In this document: one piece after another, positions 34,088 through 42,900 of the stretch
How positions within the stretch are numbered: position 1 is the stretch's first letter
Layout: every line of letters begins with the position of its first letter
Source of the DNA: JAVBMP01 sp031552195
Lineage (GTDB): Bacteria > Desulfobacterota > Desulfovibrionia > Desulfovibrionales > Desulfovibrionaceae
DNA length: 64,000 bases
Assembly (NCBI GenBank): GCA_031552195.1
Contig: JAVBMT010000001.1
Span: forward strand, 10,104 to 74,103
Reading direction: 5' to 3'
Notes under the pieces: generated by a model
Seen by the model: the letters and a program-made list of their open reading frames with translations, nothing else
The model's database searches: none
Told to the model about the DNA's origin: nothing
Program-made: the position numbers and the translations under genes

Positions 34088-35224
34088 CTAAATATTTCTT
34101 GCCATAACCTCTTGTAATATTTCGTTATATATTTTGCTTATCCGTTGCAGGCGGAATTCCTGGCTGAAAAGAGCGGAAGCGGCGCGGTTTTGCGCGGCAA
34201 GCCCAGCCAGCCTGGCGGGGTTGCCCAGCAGAGCCTCGATTTTTTCCGCGGCTTCCTCAATATCGCCGGGGCGGAAAAGAAGTCCATCCGTCGGTCCGGC
34301 TTCAGACAGGGCTTCCGGTATGCCGCCCACATCGCTGCCCAAAGCCGGAATGCCGAGGCTCATTGCTTCAAGCAAGGTATTGGGCTGCGATTCGGAAAAA
34401 GAGGGAATGACGAACAGGGAAAAGGTTTGCAGATAATTCGCCACATTTTCCGTGGGGGGAACCAGCCTGACGTGCGAGGAAATGCCCAGGCTCCGGCATA
34501 GCGGGGCGAAGCTTTCCTCCGTCACCCCCACGATGACCAGGTCCGCCCCGTATTTATGGGCGAAACCGCCGAGGGCGAAGGCCCGCAGGAGCGTTTCAAC
34601 CCCCTTGTTAGGTTTGTCGTTGGCGACGCAGCCGATAATGGGCCTGGCGAATTCAGTTGCCGTGCGTCCTTCCGCCAGATTCAGGGCCTGAAGCGTTTCT
34701 TCGCGCGTAAGTGTGGTTTGCAGGCGTTCCGGCGGAATGCTGTTGTAAACCAGGTGGCAGCGTTTTTTGCGCCATAACAGCGGCAAGGTGGCGGCGCAAG
34801 CCCGCGAGTTCACGATATAGGCCTTTATTCCGGGCAACAGATAGGGCAGGGGATTGCGCGGACGGTAAATCACGCCCCGGTGCATGCAGCAGGCCACTGG
34901 CAAGCGCCGCAAAAACCATATCAGCCCCCAGAAAGCCGCCAGTTTTATGCCCCGGTTATGAAAAACGTGCAGGGCAACCGGGCCGGGATGTTCCGGGTTT
35001 TCCGCCATGGCTCTGATTTCAGCTTCTAAAGCTTTTCCAGCCGCAAAAAATCCCTTGGGCAGGTCGCGCCAGGGAATGCTCGGGTCAAGCGGGCGCAGGG
35101 CGCTTGCCGGCGGCGTGAAAAAGCGCAGCCGGTGTCCGGCGGACATGAGGCCGCGCGCCAGGTACAAGGCCTGGCGCGTTCCGCCGCTGGTGTTTCCGGC
35201 TGTGGTCAGAAGGATTATATTCAT
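34088..35224 (-). CDS. Glycosyltransferase family 4
   Basis: A 378-residue GT-B retaining enzyme. The N-terminal half starts IILLTTAGNTSGGTRQALYLARGLMSAGHRLRFF, and the donor-binding half contains GCVANDKPNKGVETLLRAFAL and FVIPSFSESQPNTLLEAMSLGIPALGSDVGGIPEAL, with the E-x7-E type motif of the family. It probably adds a sugar to a surface glycan at the inner membrane. Its neighbours (O-antigen ligase-like protein, GT2, transporters) point to an envelope polysaccharide. Donor and acceptor are not readable. Confidence 0.9.
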   Translation of the reverse strand: MNIILLTTAGNTSGGTRQALYLARGLMSAGHRLRFFTPPASALRPLDPSIPWRDLPKGFFAAGKALEAEIRAMAENPEHPGPVALHVFHNRGIKLAAFWGLIWFLRRLPVACCMHRGVIYRPRNPLPYLLPGIKAYIVNSRACAATLPLLWRKKRCHLVYNSIPPERLQTTLTREETLQALNLAEGRTATEFARPIIGCVANDKPNKGVETLLRAFALGGFAHKYGADLVIVGVTEESFAPLCRSLGISSHVRLVPPTENVANYLQTFSLFVIPSFSESQPNTLLEAMSLGIPALGSDVGGIPEALSEAGPTDGLLFRPGDIEEAAEKIEALLGNPARLAGLAAQNRAASALFSQEFRLQRISKIYNEILQEVMARNI

Positions 35225-35290
35225 AGGCGTCGGTATGTTTGGAAAAGCGTTTTGCGGGTTATCGCCAATGCCGGGGCGCAGTTTCAGCCT

Positions 35291-36709
35291 TCACGCGGGC
35301 GCTTCCGGCTGGCTCGCCGGCGTGCCGCGCGGGTTGCGCGTCTGCGCGCTCTCGCAGGCTAAAAAACCGAAAACGAGCATGAGTATGCCGCCGGTAGGCG
35401 GGGTGTAAAGCGGTGCTTCGAAAAGCATTATCACCAGGTAGTAGCAGAGCAGGGGCAGGGTTACGCCCAGCGTTTCGCGTTTTATCACAGCGTAGCCGAA
35501 GGTCAGGAAGAACAGGGCGGCGAAAAGGCTTGTGCCTATAATGCCGGTTTCCGCCAGCAGCATAAGCCACTGGTTGTGCGCGTGGGTGAGAACCAGGGTG
35601 TCGAAAAAGACCGTCCAGCGGCCCAGCTGCTCTTTCAGGCGGCCGATGTTCTCTATGGTGTATTCCCGGTGCAGGTCGGTAAAACTGTTTATGCCGTTGC
35701 CGATCACCGGGCTGCGCGTAAAGCCTTTCCAGGCGCTTTCCCAGGCCGGCTTGCGCGACTGGAAGGTCGCGTCTTCAGTTATGTTCGTAACCACCTTGAC
35801 CATGCGGGTTATGGAATGCCCCGGCATATACTGGCGGGTGGCCGGGTTGAGCACAAGGATCAGGTAGATGGAAAGGCCTGAAACGGCGCAGACCAGGAAT
35901 ATCTTACGCAGTTTCGGCCTGCGCCAGATATGTTTTCCCCAAAACGCCAGGGCTATGGCTGAACAACTGAAAAGCGAGGCGCGCGAACCGCAGAGGATGA
36001 TGAAGATATAGGCCAGCAGGGTTCCGGCGAGCGCCACCTTGCGCCTGGTCAGGAGGCTGAAAAAACGGTTTATCAGGAAGTTGAACGCCCCTATGGTTCG
36101 CAGAATCGGCCTTTCATGCCTTATGTTTTCCCATAGCGGAACAGGCTGCGGTTCGGCTTTCGGGGAAAAAAGAAAAGCGCAGCCGGACAGCACTATGGTG
36201 GAGGCAAGAAAGCCAAGATCGTTGTGGTGGGCGAGCAGCCAGATAAAGCGGCTTGAACTGAAAAGCGCCGCCAGAGGCCGGGTGAGCAGAACATAGGGCA
36301 GGAGCAACACCACGCTGGCCAGAAAAACTCCCGGCAGATAGCGGGTAAAAGGCTCGCCTCCGGGATCGCGCCTGGCCTGGCCGGCGAAGTAGAGGGCGAA
36401 ACCTCCAATGAAAGAAAAGCAGAGCACCTGCACGACGGCGAACTTGACATCAAAGATGCAGAATTGCGCAACGATGTACAGAATGAAACTCCAGCCCAGC
36501 AGGGCGTAAAAGGAAAAAAGACGCAAACGGCCCAGAATGAGTAGAAACACGCCGAAAGCTGCGAGGATCAGGGACGGGGTAGCCAGGGAAATTCCGCTCA
36601 CCACGCAGAACAGAAGGGCGATGGTTACGAACAGGATAATATTGGCACAGGCCAGTTCAAGGCCGGAAAACAGCCTGGCCTGTTCAGGCGGAGTTATGCT
36701 TGTTTTCAT
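35291..36709 (-). CDS. O-antigen ligase/polymerase-like membrane protein (Wzy_C family)
   Basis: A 472-residue protein with about 11-12 membrane segments and a periplasmic loop near residues 300-390. The loop holds VIGNGINSFTDLH and THAHNQWLMLLAETGIIGTSLFAALFF, the H-x-HN...E..G pattern of the WaaL/Wzy superfamily. It either joins O-antigen to lipid A-core or polymerises repeats. It overlaps the end of the MFS gene by four bases and precedes the GT4 gene, so these three are probably one unit. Confidence 0.87.
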   Translation of the reverse strand: MKTSITPPEQARLFSGLELACANIILFVTIALLFCVVSGISLATPSLILAAFGVFLLILGRLRLFSFYALLGWSFILYIVAQFCIFDVKFAVVQVLCFSFIGGFALYFAGQARRDPGGEPFTRYLPGVFLASVVLLLPYVLLTRPLAALFSSSRFIWLLAHHNDLGFLASTIVLSGCAFLFSPKAEPQPVPLWENIRHERPILRTIGAFNFLINRFFSLLTRRKVALAGTLLAYIFIILCGSRASLFSCSAIALAFWGKHIWRRPKLRKIFLVCAVSGLSIYLILVLNPATRQYMPGHSITRMVKVVTNITEDATFQSRKPAWESAWKGFTRSPVIGNGINSFTDLHREYTIENIGRLKEQLGRWTVFFDTLVLTHAHNQWLMLLAETGIIGTSLFAALFFLTFGYAVIKRETLGVTLPLLCYYLVIMLFEAPLYTPPTGGILMLVFGFLACESAQTRNPRGTPASQPEAPA

Positions 36710-37926
36710 TTGTCGGGCCGTTCTTTGGATTTTTTGGGCGCAGGGGTCAATGTTGAAATAAGAACCATTAAAAGGGCCACGCCAGTGGCGCAGAAAAAGG
36801 CCGCCGACGGGGAAATTTTGTGGTAAACGAGGGCGAAAGAAACGGGGGCCACGCTCTGGGCCAGGCGCATCAGCATGCTGTGCGTCGACATTATGGCCGC
36901 TTTTTGCTCAACCGGCGCGCGGCTGACCTGAAGCATGCCGATCAGCGGGGTATTTATGCCCTGCCCGAAGCCGTAAAAAAGCAGAGGCAGCACGAACATC
37001 CATAGGCCGGGAACGAAAGGCATGGCCAGCAGGGCCGCGGCGTAGCAGCACTGGCTTACGACAAGCAGGCTGCGCATGCTGAAACGCCTGGTCAGTCGGC
37101 CGAGAAACGCCGCCGCCACGCAGGAGGACAGCGACATGCACATGGCCAGCAGGCCTATATGGGTCGGGGTGGCGGCGAATTTGCTTTCCTGCATTACCGG
37201 CAGGCAAGTTATCACCACCCCGTAGAGCATCATGAAAGTCAGGAAACCGAGCGCGAAAAGCATAATGGTGTATTTGTTGCGCATGGCCTCCCATGAGGTG
37301 CGCCAGTAGCTTTTCATGTCTCCGCTACGTTCGCCCGGAGCGAGTTTGACCATGAAAGCCACGGCCAGCGGCAACAGGGCGAGCAGAGACAGCAGAAAGG
37401 AGAAGCGCCAGTGCACGGCTCCTGACAGGCCGCCCAAAGCCGGGGCCAGGGCGGTTCCCGCGCTCAAAACCGCCGAGTTGTAGCCCATTACGCTGGTAAG
37501 TTCGTGTTTTTGATAACGGTCGGCCAGCATTACGCTGGGCAAAAACCCCAGGGCGGTTGAACCGAGCCCCTGCAGAAAACGCCAGAACAGCAGCGCCGTG
37601 AAGCTTTGCGCCGTAGCGCAGGCTATGCCGCCCAGGGCGAAAAGGATGAGGGTCGGGAAAAGCACCGGTTTCCGGCCGTAACGGTCGGCCAGCATGCCGA
37701 CCAGCGGCAGTATGAACACGCTGGGCAGGGTAAAGATGGCTATAACCCAGGCTACCTCCGCCGTGGTGACGGAAAATTCCTTCATGATCGAAGGCAGCAC
37801 CGGCGTGACCCCGGCCACCCCTATGGTCATGATCAGGGTCATGCTGAAGGCGATCATGGTGGGCCCGTCGGCGCAGACGCGTCGCAGGGAAGGCGCGGGT
37901 GTTTTGTTTTCCGTTGTCGCGTTCAT
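36706..37926 (-). CDS. MFS transporter, DHA1 type (first of two)
   Basis: A 406-residue 12-TM major facilitator. Motif A is GMLADRYGRKPVLFP between TM2 and TM3, and the helices are regular through the C-terminus. Likely a proton-coupled exporter of drugs or metabolites of the Bcr/CflA type. It overlaps the start of the O-antigen ligase-like gene. The neighbouring MFS is a paralogue of the same length. Confidence 0.88.
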   Translation of the reverse strand: MNATTENKTPAPSLRRVCADGPTMIAFSMTLIMTIGVAGVTPVLPSIMKEFSVTTAEVAWVIAIFTLPSVFILPLVGMLADRYGRKPVLFPTLILFALGGIACATAQSFTALLFWRFLQGLGSTALGFLPSVMLADRYQKHELTSVMGYNSAVLSAGTALAPALGGLSGAVHWRFSFLLSLLALLPLAVAFMVKLAPGERSGDMKSYWRTSWEAMRNKYTIMLFALGFLTFMMLYGVVITCLPVMQESKFAATPTHIGLLAMCMSLSSCVAAAFLGRLTRRFSMRSLLVVSQCCYAAALLAMPFVPGLWMFVLPLLFYGFGQGINTPLIGMLQVSRAPVEQKAAIMSTHSMLMRLAQSVAPVSFALVYHKISPSAAFFCATGVALLMVLISTLTPAPKKSKERPDK

Positions 37927-38055
37927 GTTTTTCCTGGAGCGGTTATTTTTTTGCCGGCGCTTTTATTGTTTTTTAAAGGCGAAAAAACAGATTCCATTGC
38001 CCGCGCGCAATCCTGAAAATCTCGAAATGCCCGTTTCCGGAAAAGCTCCGCCCGT

Positions 38056-38073
38056 GTGCGGCGTCAGCCGCAC
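38056..38073 (-). repeat. Small hairpin between the two MFS genes
   Basis: GTGCGGC-GTCA-GCCGCAC (7-bp perfect stem) lies 22 bases after the stop of the second MFS gene on the minus strand. No T-run follows, so termination is only possible, not shown. Confidence 0.4.
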
Positions 38074-38094
38074 GGCTGGCATTTCAGGCCCGCC

Positions 38095-39279
38095 TCAGGA
38101 AGCGTTTTCATTCAGCTTGCTTCTTGAGCGGGCCAGCAAAAGGCCCGTCAGCGCCATCATGATCAGGGCCAGGCCTGAACCGGCCATAAACGGAGCCCTG
38201 ACGCCGATGCTCTGCGCGAGGTAGCTGAAAAACATCGGGGCCAGACCCTGGGAAAGGCAAAGTCCCATGCCGTAGGCCGACAGAACCGAGCCTCGCTGTT
38301 CAGGCGGGGAATTGGCGGCGATCAGGCTCATGACGATGGTGCTGGAAATTCCCATGCCCATCCCGAAAATAAACACCGGCAGGAACTGCATCCACAGGCC
38401 CGGCATTACGACCACCAGGGCGAAGGAGGCGGCATAGCAGAACTGGCCGACAAGCAGCAGGCGCGACAGGCGCGTCTTTTTGGACAGATGGGCGATGGAG
38501 GCCGCGCCAAGGGTAGCTCCGACGGACATGGTGGCCTGCACGTAGCCTATGAAGTGCGGGGGAGCCGCATAAAGCGAGTGGGCCAGAATGGGGAAACAGG
38601 TCAGCAGCGGGCCGAACATCATGGAAAGGTTGCAAAACCCCAGCCCGATGAGCACCAGGACGTTCCGGCTGGAAATCGCCTTCAGCGAGGCGTCGAGATA
38701 TTCTTTCGGCGTGGAGCTGTTGCCGGATTTTTCCACTTTGACCCTGAGGCAGAAGAACAGGGTGAACAGGCCGAGCAGGGGCAGAATGAACACCAGGCGG
38801 TAATTGACGGCGGCCAGGGTTCCGCCGACGGCCGGGGCCAGGGCCGTGCCCAGATTGATGGCCGTTGAACTGAAGGCCATGGCCGTGACCAGTTCCGTTC
38901 CGCTGTAGCGGTCGGCCATTACCGTGACTGAAAGCATGGCGAAAGGCGTAGCGCTAAGGCCCTGGATAAAACGCAAGGCCAGCAGGCTGTTGAAATCCGG
39001 CGCCCATGCGCAGGCGGTTCCGCTGAGGATGAAAACAACCAGGGCCGGAGCCAGCACCGCCTTGTGGCCGTAACGGTCCGCGATGAACCCGGCGAAAGGG
39101 AGCAGTAAAATGCCCGGCAGGGTGAACACCGTTATGAGCAAGGAAGACTCAAGCTTTGAAACATTAAACATCAGCGCAAGTTCCGGAATGGCCGGAACCA
39201 GGCTGGAAACGCCAATGGGGATAAGCGCGGCGATGCTTATGGCTGTAAGGAAAAACCTGTCTTTTAACATGGGATGCAT
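38095..39279 (-). CDS. MFS transporter, DHA1 type (second of two)
   Basis: About 394 residues from the ATG at 39279; a longer frame adds 12 residues (Cys-rich) without a good ribosome site. Twelve helices and motif A (GFIADRYGHKAVLAP) are clear. It shares pattern and length with the neighbouring MFS protein and has the same orientation with 168 bases between, so a tandem duplication is likely. The C-terminus is basic (LARSRSKLNENAS). Confidence 0.87.
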   Translation of the reverse strand: MHPMLKDRFFLTAISIAALIPIGVSSLVPAIPELALMFNVSKLESSLLITVFTLPGILLLPFAGFIADRYGHKAVLAPALVVFILSGTACAWAPDFNSLLALRFIQGLSATPFAMLSVTVMADRYSGTELVTAMAFSSTAINLGTALAPAVGGTLAAVNYRLVFILPLLGLFTLFFCLRVKVEKSGNSSTPKEYLDASLKAISSRNVLVLIGLGFCNLSMMFGPLLTCFPILAHSLYAAPPHFIGYVQATMSVGATLGAASIAHLSKKTRLSRLLLVGQFCYAASFALVVVMPGLWMQFLPVFIFGMGMGISSTIVMSLIAANSPPEQRGSVLSAYGMGLCLSQGLAPMFFSYLAQSIGVRAPFMAGSGLALIMMALTGLLLARSRSKLNENAS

Positions 39280-39320
39280 CGGGCCACCGGAACAAAATAA
39301 AACGTTACAGGACAAATAGT

Positions 39321-40022
39321 TTAAAACTCTATACCTTCAGCGTCAAGAACCTGAGCTAGGCCGCCCGGTTTATGGCGCTTGCGGTAAAGAAAATAGCCCA
39401 GCAGGCTGGAAAGCGCGAACAGGGCCCCGGCCGCGCCCGTTTTCAGGGCCGGGGAAAGTTGAACCCCGCTGCCGAGCAGGGAAAAAATAAGGTGCTGCGG
39501 GATATAGCCCAGAAAAGACCCCGCAATAAACGGCAGGGGAGGAATTTGCGAAAGTCCGGCCAGCACGTTGGTGGTGGCGTTGTGCCCTACCGGCAGCAGG
39601 CGCAGGGTAAGGGTGGCTCCCAGCGGAGCCTTTTTCAGGAAATTGTTCAGCGGGTCCAGCTTTTTGCCCAGAAGTTTTTTCAACTGACGCCGTCCGAAGC
39701 TGCGGGCGTAAAAAAACGAGGCGGCGCAGCCGATGGAAGCGCCAAGGTTGACCCATGCAAGGCCTGGCAGCGCGCCGAAAAGATACCCTGCGGCAAAGGC
39801 CAGCGCCTGACGCGGAACGGCCAGAGCCGAGCAGACGGCGGAAAGCAGCACGAAAACGGCCGCGCCCGCGGCGTAATTGGCCCGGACGTAATCCTGAAAG
39901 CGGCTTGAATTCAGAAGTCCGGCCGCGTCAAAATAGTTTACGGCGAAAGTCATGCCGGCCAGCAGCGCGAAAACCAGGCTTCCTTTGAGGATGTTCAGAA
40001 GGGCGGAATCCGGTTTCGGCAT
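39321..40022 (-). CDS. TVP38/TMEM64 (DedA-like) membrane protein
   Basis: A 233-residue integral membrane protein with the SNARE-associated/VTT fold: AVPRQALAFAAGYLFGALPGLAWVNLGASIGCAASFFYARSFGRR near residues 70-115 and LRLLPVGHNATTNVLAGLSQIPPLPFIAGSFLGYIPQHLIF near 140-180. DedA relatives move phospholipids or undecaprenyl phosphate across membranes. Its start codon touches the stop of the small gene upstream, and that gene overlaps the GT2 gene, so all three are coupled. Confidence 0.87.
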   Translation of the reverse strand: MPKPDSALLNILKGSLVFALLAGMTFAVNYFDAAGLLNSSRFQDYVRANYAAGAAVFVLLSAVCSALAVPRQALAFAAGYLFGALPGLAWVNLGASIGCAASFFYARSFGRRQLKKLLGKKLDPLNNFLKKAPLGATLTLRLLPVGHNATTNVLAGLSQIPPLPFIAGSFLGYIPQHLIFSLLGSGVQLSPALKTGAAGALFALSSLLGYFLYRKRHKPGGLAQVLDAEGIEF

Positions 40023-40261
40023 TATTCAGGCCCGCCTTGCGCCCGTGTATGATCCCCTAAGGTCAGGCAGGCCAACGCGAAGAAGGCCTGGCCGCAGAAA
40101 AGCGTCGCGTCGCGCGCGGGCAGGGAGTAAAGCGCCATAAGGGCGCAAGCGGCCGCGAACATGGCCGCAGCCGCTTTGAAGCGGCTGAAGCAAAGCCGGA
40201 AGCCGGCCAGGCTGCAAAGCACGGCCGCGCAGAACAGCATGTTGTAAGGGGAGATATTCAC
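40022..40261 (-). CDS. Small membrane protein, 79 residues
   Basis: A short hydrophobic protein with three likely helices (NMLFCAAVLCSLAGF, AAAAMFAAACALMALYSL, LFCGQAFFALACLTLG). No family recognised. It overlaps the GT2 stop by four bases and its stop shares a base with the TVP38-like start, which makes a random frame unlikely. It may form a complex with the GT2 enzyme, which lacks membrane helices of its own. Confidence 0.7.
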   Translation of the reverse strand: MNISPYNMLFCAAVLCSLAGFRLCFSRFKAAAAMFAAACALMALYSLPARDATLFCGQAFFALACLTLGDHTRAQGGPE

Positions 40262-41010
40262 CGGCTGCGCTCACGTATGCTATATTCAAAATGGCGCGAC
40301 TGCATCCAGCGCACGGCCAGAAGGTCGTAAAAAGCGTTAACCCCCCTGCTCCACACCCCGTATTTTGATTCGCCGTGCCGCCGGGGCCGGTGGTTGACCC
40401 GCATTTCAACGACGCGCGCGCCCTGCATGCGCATCAGTGTTGGCAGAAAGCGGTGCATGCCCGTGAACATGGGAACTTCCCGCAACATGGAAAGACGCAT
40501 GGCCTTCAGGGAACATCCGGTGTCTTTAATCGTTTCGCGCGAAAGGCGGTTGCGCACCGTGTTGGCTATTTTCGAGGCCATACGCTTGCTGAAGCTGTCT
40601 TGCCTTTCGGCGCGCCAGCCCGCGACCATGTCGTAGCCCTGCTCATATAAAGCGAGCATGGCGGGAATGTCCGCCGGGTCGTTTTGCAAATCCGCGTCCA
40701 TGGTAACGGCTACGCTGCCGCGCGCTTCGCGGAAGCCGGCGCTGAAAGCGGCGGACTGCCCGCGGTTGGCGGCGAAAGATATGTAGCGCGCTTCCGGATG
40801 GCTTCCGGCCAGTTCGCGCAGCGCTTCAAGACTGCCGTCAGTGCTGCCGTCGTCTATGAACAGGGCTTCCCAGTTCCGCAGGGCGGCCATGGCGGAGCGG
40901 ATTTCCGCGAACAGCTCGGGCAGGTTCTCTTTTTCATTATACACCGGTATAATAAGGCTGAGGTATATTTCAGGTTCTTTTTGCAAAAGCGCGGTGTTTT
41001 CGCTTGTCAT
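40258..41010 (-). CDS. Glycosyltransferase family 2 (polyprenyl-phosphate sugar transferase-like)
   Basis: A 250-residue GT-A enzyme: LSLIIPVYNEKENLPELFAEI, the donor-site ALFIDDGSTDGS and the metal motif MDADLQNDP (DXD), then the substrate region IKDTGCSLKAMR. It resembles dolichol/undecaprenyl-phosphate mannose or glucose transferases (DPM1, ArnC) but lacks C-terminal membrane helices; the small gene next to it could supply them. Probable role: charging polyprenyl phosphate for envelope glycans. Confidence 0.88.
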   Translation of the reverse strand: MTSENTALLQKEPEIYLSLIIPVYNEKENLPELFAEIRSAMAALRNWEALFIDDGSTDGSLEALRELAGSHPEARYISFAANRGQSAAFSAGFREARGSVAVTMDADLQNDPADIPAMLALYEQGYDMVAGWRAERQDSFSKRMASKIANTVRNRLSRETIKDTGCSLKAMRLSMLREVPMFTGMHRFLPTLMRMQGARVVEMRVNHRPRRHGESKYGVWSRGVNAFYDLLAVRWMQSRHFEYSIRERSR

Positions 41011-41101
41011 AATCTTCCGTTTCGAGTTGTCGCTTTTCAGGCCTTCAACCGGGCCTTCCGTCCGCCGCCGCCGTCTTGGGGCTGCTTCAAGCGTGGACGG
41101 G

Positions 41102-42898
41102 CTATATTTTTATATTGCTGTCGAAAAATTTGCCTACCCCGTACTCAACGCGGCGGAAGAATTTTTCCGGGGCCGGGCCGATTATCTGCAATTCCGGGTG
41201 TTGTTTCTGCACGTCGAGGGCGATGCGCATCTCTTTGGTGCAGCCGGTGGAGAAGGTTGAATCCTTGCCGGACCAGGCGGAAGGGACCTTGCGGCCCATC
41301 AGGGCGAAACTGGCTTCAATGTCTTCCACCGTCTGGAAGCGCCAGACGTCCAGCAGGCCGGAGCGCTGAACCTTTTCCCACATGAACATGAGGTCGTCTC
41401 CGTCCAGGCCTTCCTCAAAATGTTCCGCCGGGTTCACAATATGGGTGTTTTCCAGTTTTTCGCGCAGATGGGCCACAAAGGCGTCAACCACCGCCAGGGC
41501 GGTTTTGGTCTGGCCTGGTATCGAGCCGATAACGGCTGAATAGAACATGACGGTTTTTCCGGCGCGCCTGGCCTGACGCATGCCGCCTATAATATCCTCG
41601 GCCAGGGCGCTGATGTGGCGTTCGGAAAAATAACGGGCCTTGGCCGCCTTGGGGCGGCATTCCATGCGGAAATTGTTTTCACGGTCGCGCCAGAAACACA
41701 AGATATCGCGCGTGAAAGAATGGCTGGTGCGCAACAGAACTTCGGCGTTGCGCTCGCCTTTGGCTATAATCAGGTCGCATTCCTTCCAGGCGCGGGCGAA
41801 GGTGGTTCCGGCGCGGCACAGGTTCAGCCGCTCGGAGGTGCCGTCGCTTATCACCAGAAGCTGGCTCTCGCGCAGGCTGCGCAGCAATTCGTTCTTGCCG
41901 AGGGCGTTGTCCGGCACCACCAGGGCGTCTTCCAGCGCTTCGCCCAGCAAAGGGTCTTCTTCCAGGTCCCACAGGTTCGGCGCGTGAAAATAGAAGGCGC
42001 GCTTGAACGGCAGCACCACCCGCCAGCCTCGGCCCAGCATGTCGCGGATGGCTTCAAGGTCGGCCATCAGCCCGCCCGCCGTATCCGGGATATACATGAC
42101 CGTTTTGGATTCTCCGGCGAAATATTCAAGCATGCAGTTCTGCTCCGGGCAGGGCGTGCGTATGTCGGCCAGAATTTTTTCCGGAGAGCCGTCCTCGCGC
42201 CACAAATCGTCAAGGGTGGCAAGACGCATCAGGCGGTATTCAGTGATATAGTTCAGGTAAAAATGCAGGGCGGCTATCGAGCCGTGTTCTCCAGGTCTGT
42301 CCGGCAGGCGCTGCAAACTCTGGCGAACTTCCGGCAGGTTCAGCATTTCCGAGGCCCGGCGGTTGGCCGTGGCCTTGGCGTCCTTATAGGGGTCAAGCTC
42401 GCCGGTCTGGGCCAGAACTATGCCGATCAGGCGGCGGAGCATGCGCGCGGGCAGAATGAGGCCCTGCTCGGCGTACATGTCGTAACGAAGGCGGCAAAGA
42501 GCCAGGATATGCGTCTTTTTTTCCTCGTCCAGAGAGGAATTCCGCACCATTTCGCTCACCATCCGCCAAACCAGCCCGTATTCCTTCCACAGGCCGGGGG
42601 AACGTTCTTCCAAAAGCCCCGGCGCGGAGCTTCCGTTGTAAATTTCCCGGAAGAGTTCGTCTTCACATGGAATGTAAACCTGCCCCTCTTCAAGCGACAC
42701 CATGAATGAAAGCTGTTCCGGCGAGGCCACGATGCCCGGATTCAGCAGATGCTCTATGTTGTTTTCCATCATGAAGTGCAGCAGCCAGGCCTTTTGCGCC
42801 GGGTTTGCATCCAGACGCAAATCGCTCGCGCGGGTGAAGGCGGGCAGGGGCAGGGCGGGGGCGCGCTCCGGCGCGGCCGGTTTTAATTCTTCCGCCAT
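41102..42898 (-). CDS. DUF89/ARMT1-like protein with an extra C-terminal domain
   Basis: A 598-residue cytosolic protein. The middle (about residues 120-395) carries DUF89 landmarks: DPYKDAKATANRRA at 169-182, MYIPDTAGGLMADLEAI at 268-284, VISDGTS at 349-355 and DLIIAKGERNAEVL at 375-388. DUF89 enzymes are metal-dependent phosphatases that remove damaged phosphometabolites. Here the usual D-N-x-G-x-E reads D272-T273-A-G-G-L, so the active site is altered. About 200 residues follow with no fold I know (FYSAVIGSIPGQTKTALAVVDAFVAHL). It starts two bases after the cimA stop, so it is co-transcribed with lysC and cimA. Confidence 0.75.
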   Translation of the reverse strand: MAEELKPAAPERAPALPLPAFTRASDLRLDANPAQKAWLLHFMMENNIEHLLNPGIVASPEQLSFMVSLEEGQVYIPCEDELFREIYNGSSAPGLLEERSPGLWKEYGLVWRMVSEMVRNSSLDEEKKTHILALCRLRYDMYAEQGLILPARMLRRLIGIVLAQTGELDPYKDAKATANRRASEMLNLPEVRQSLQRLPDRPGEHGSIAALHFYLNYITEYRLMRLATLDDLWREDGSPEKILADIRTPCPEQNCMLEYFAGESKTVMYIPDTAGGLMADLEAIRDMLGRGWRVVLPFKRAFYFHAPNLWDLEEDPLLGEALEDALVVPDNALGKNELLRSLRESQLLVISDGTSERLNLCRAGTTFARAWKECDLIIAKGERNAEVLLRTSHSFTRDILCFWRDRENNFRMECRPKAAKARYFSERHISALAEDIIGGMRQARRAGKTVMFYSAVIGSIPGQTKTALAVVDAFVAHLREKLENTHIVNPAEHFEEGLDGDDLMFMWEKVQRSGLLDVWRFQTVEDIEASFALMGRKVPSAWSGKDSTFSTGCTKEMRIALDVQKQHPELQIIGPAPEKFFRRVEYGVGKFFDSNIKI

Positions 42899-42900
42899 GC

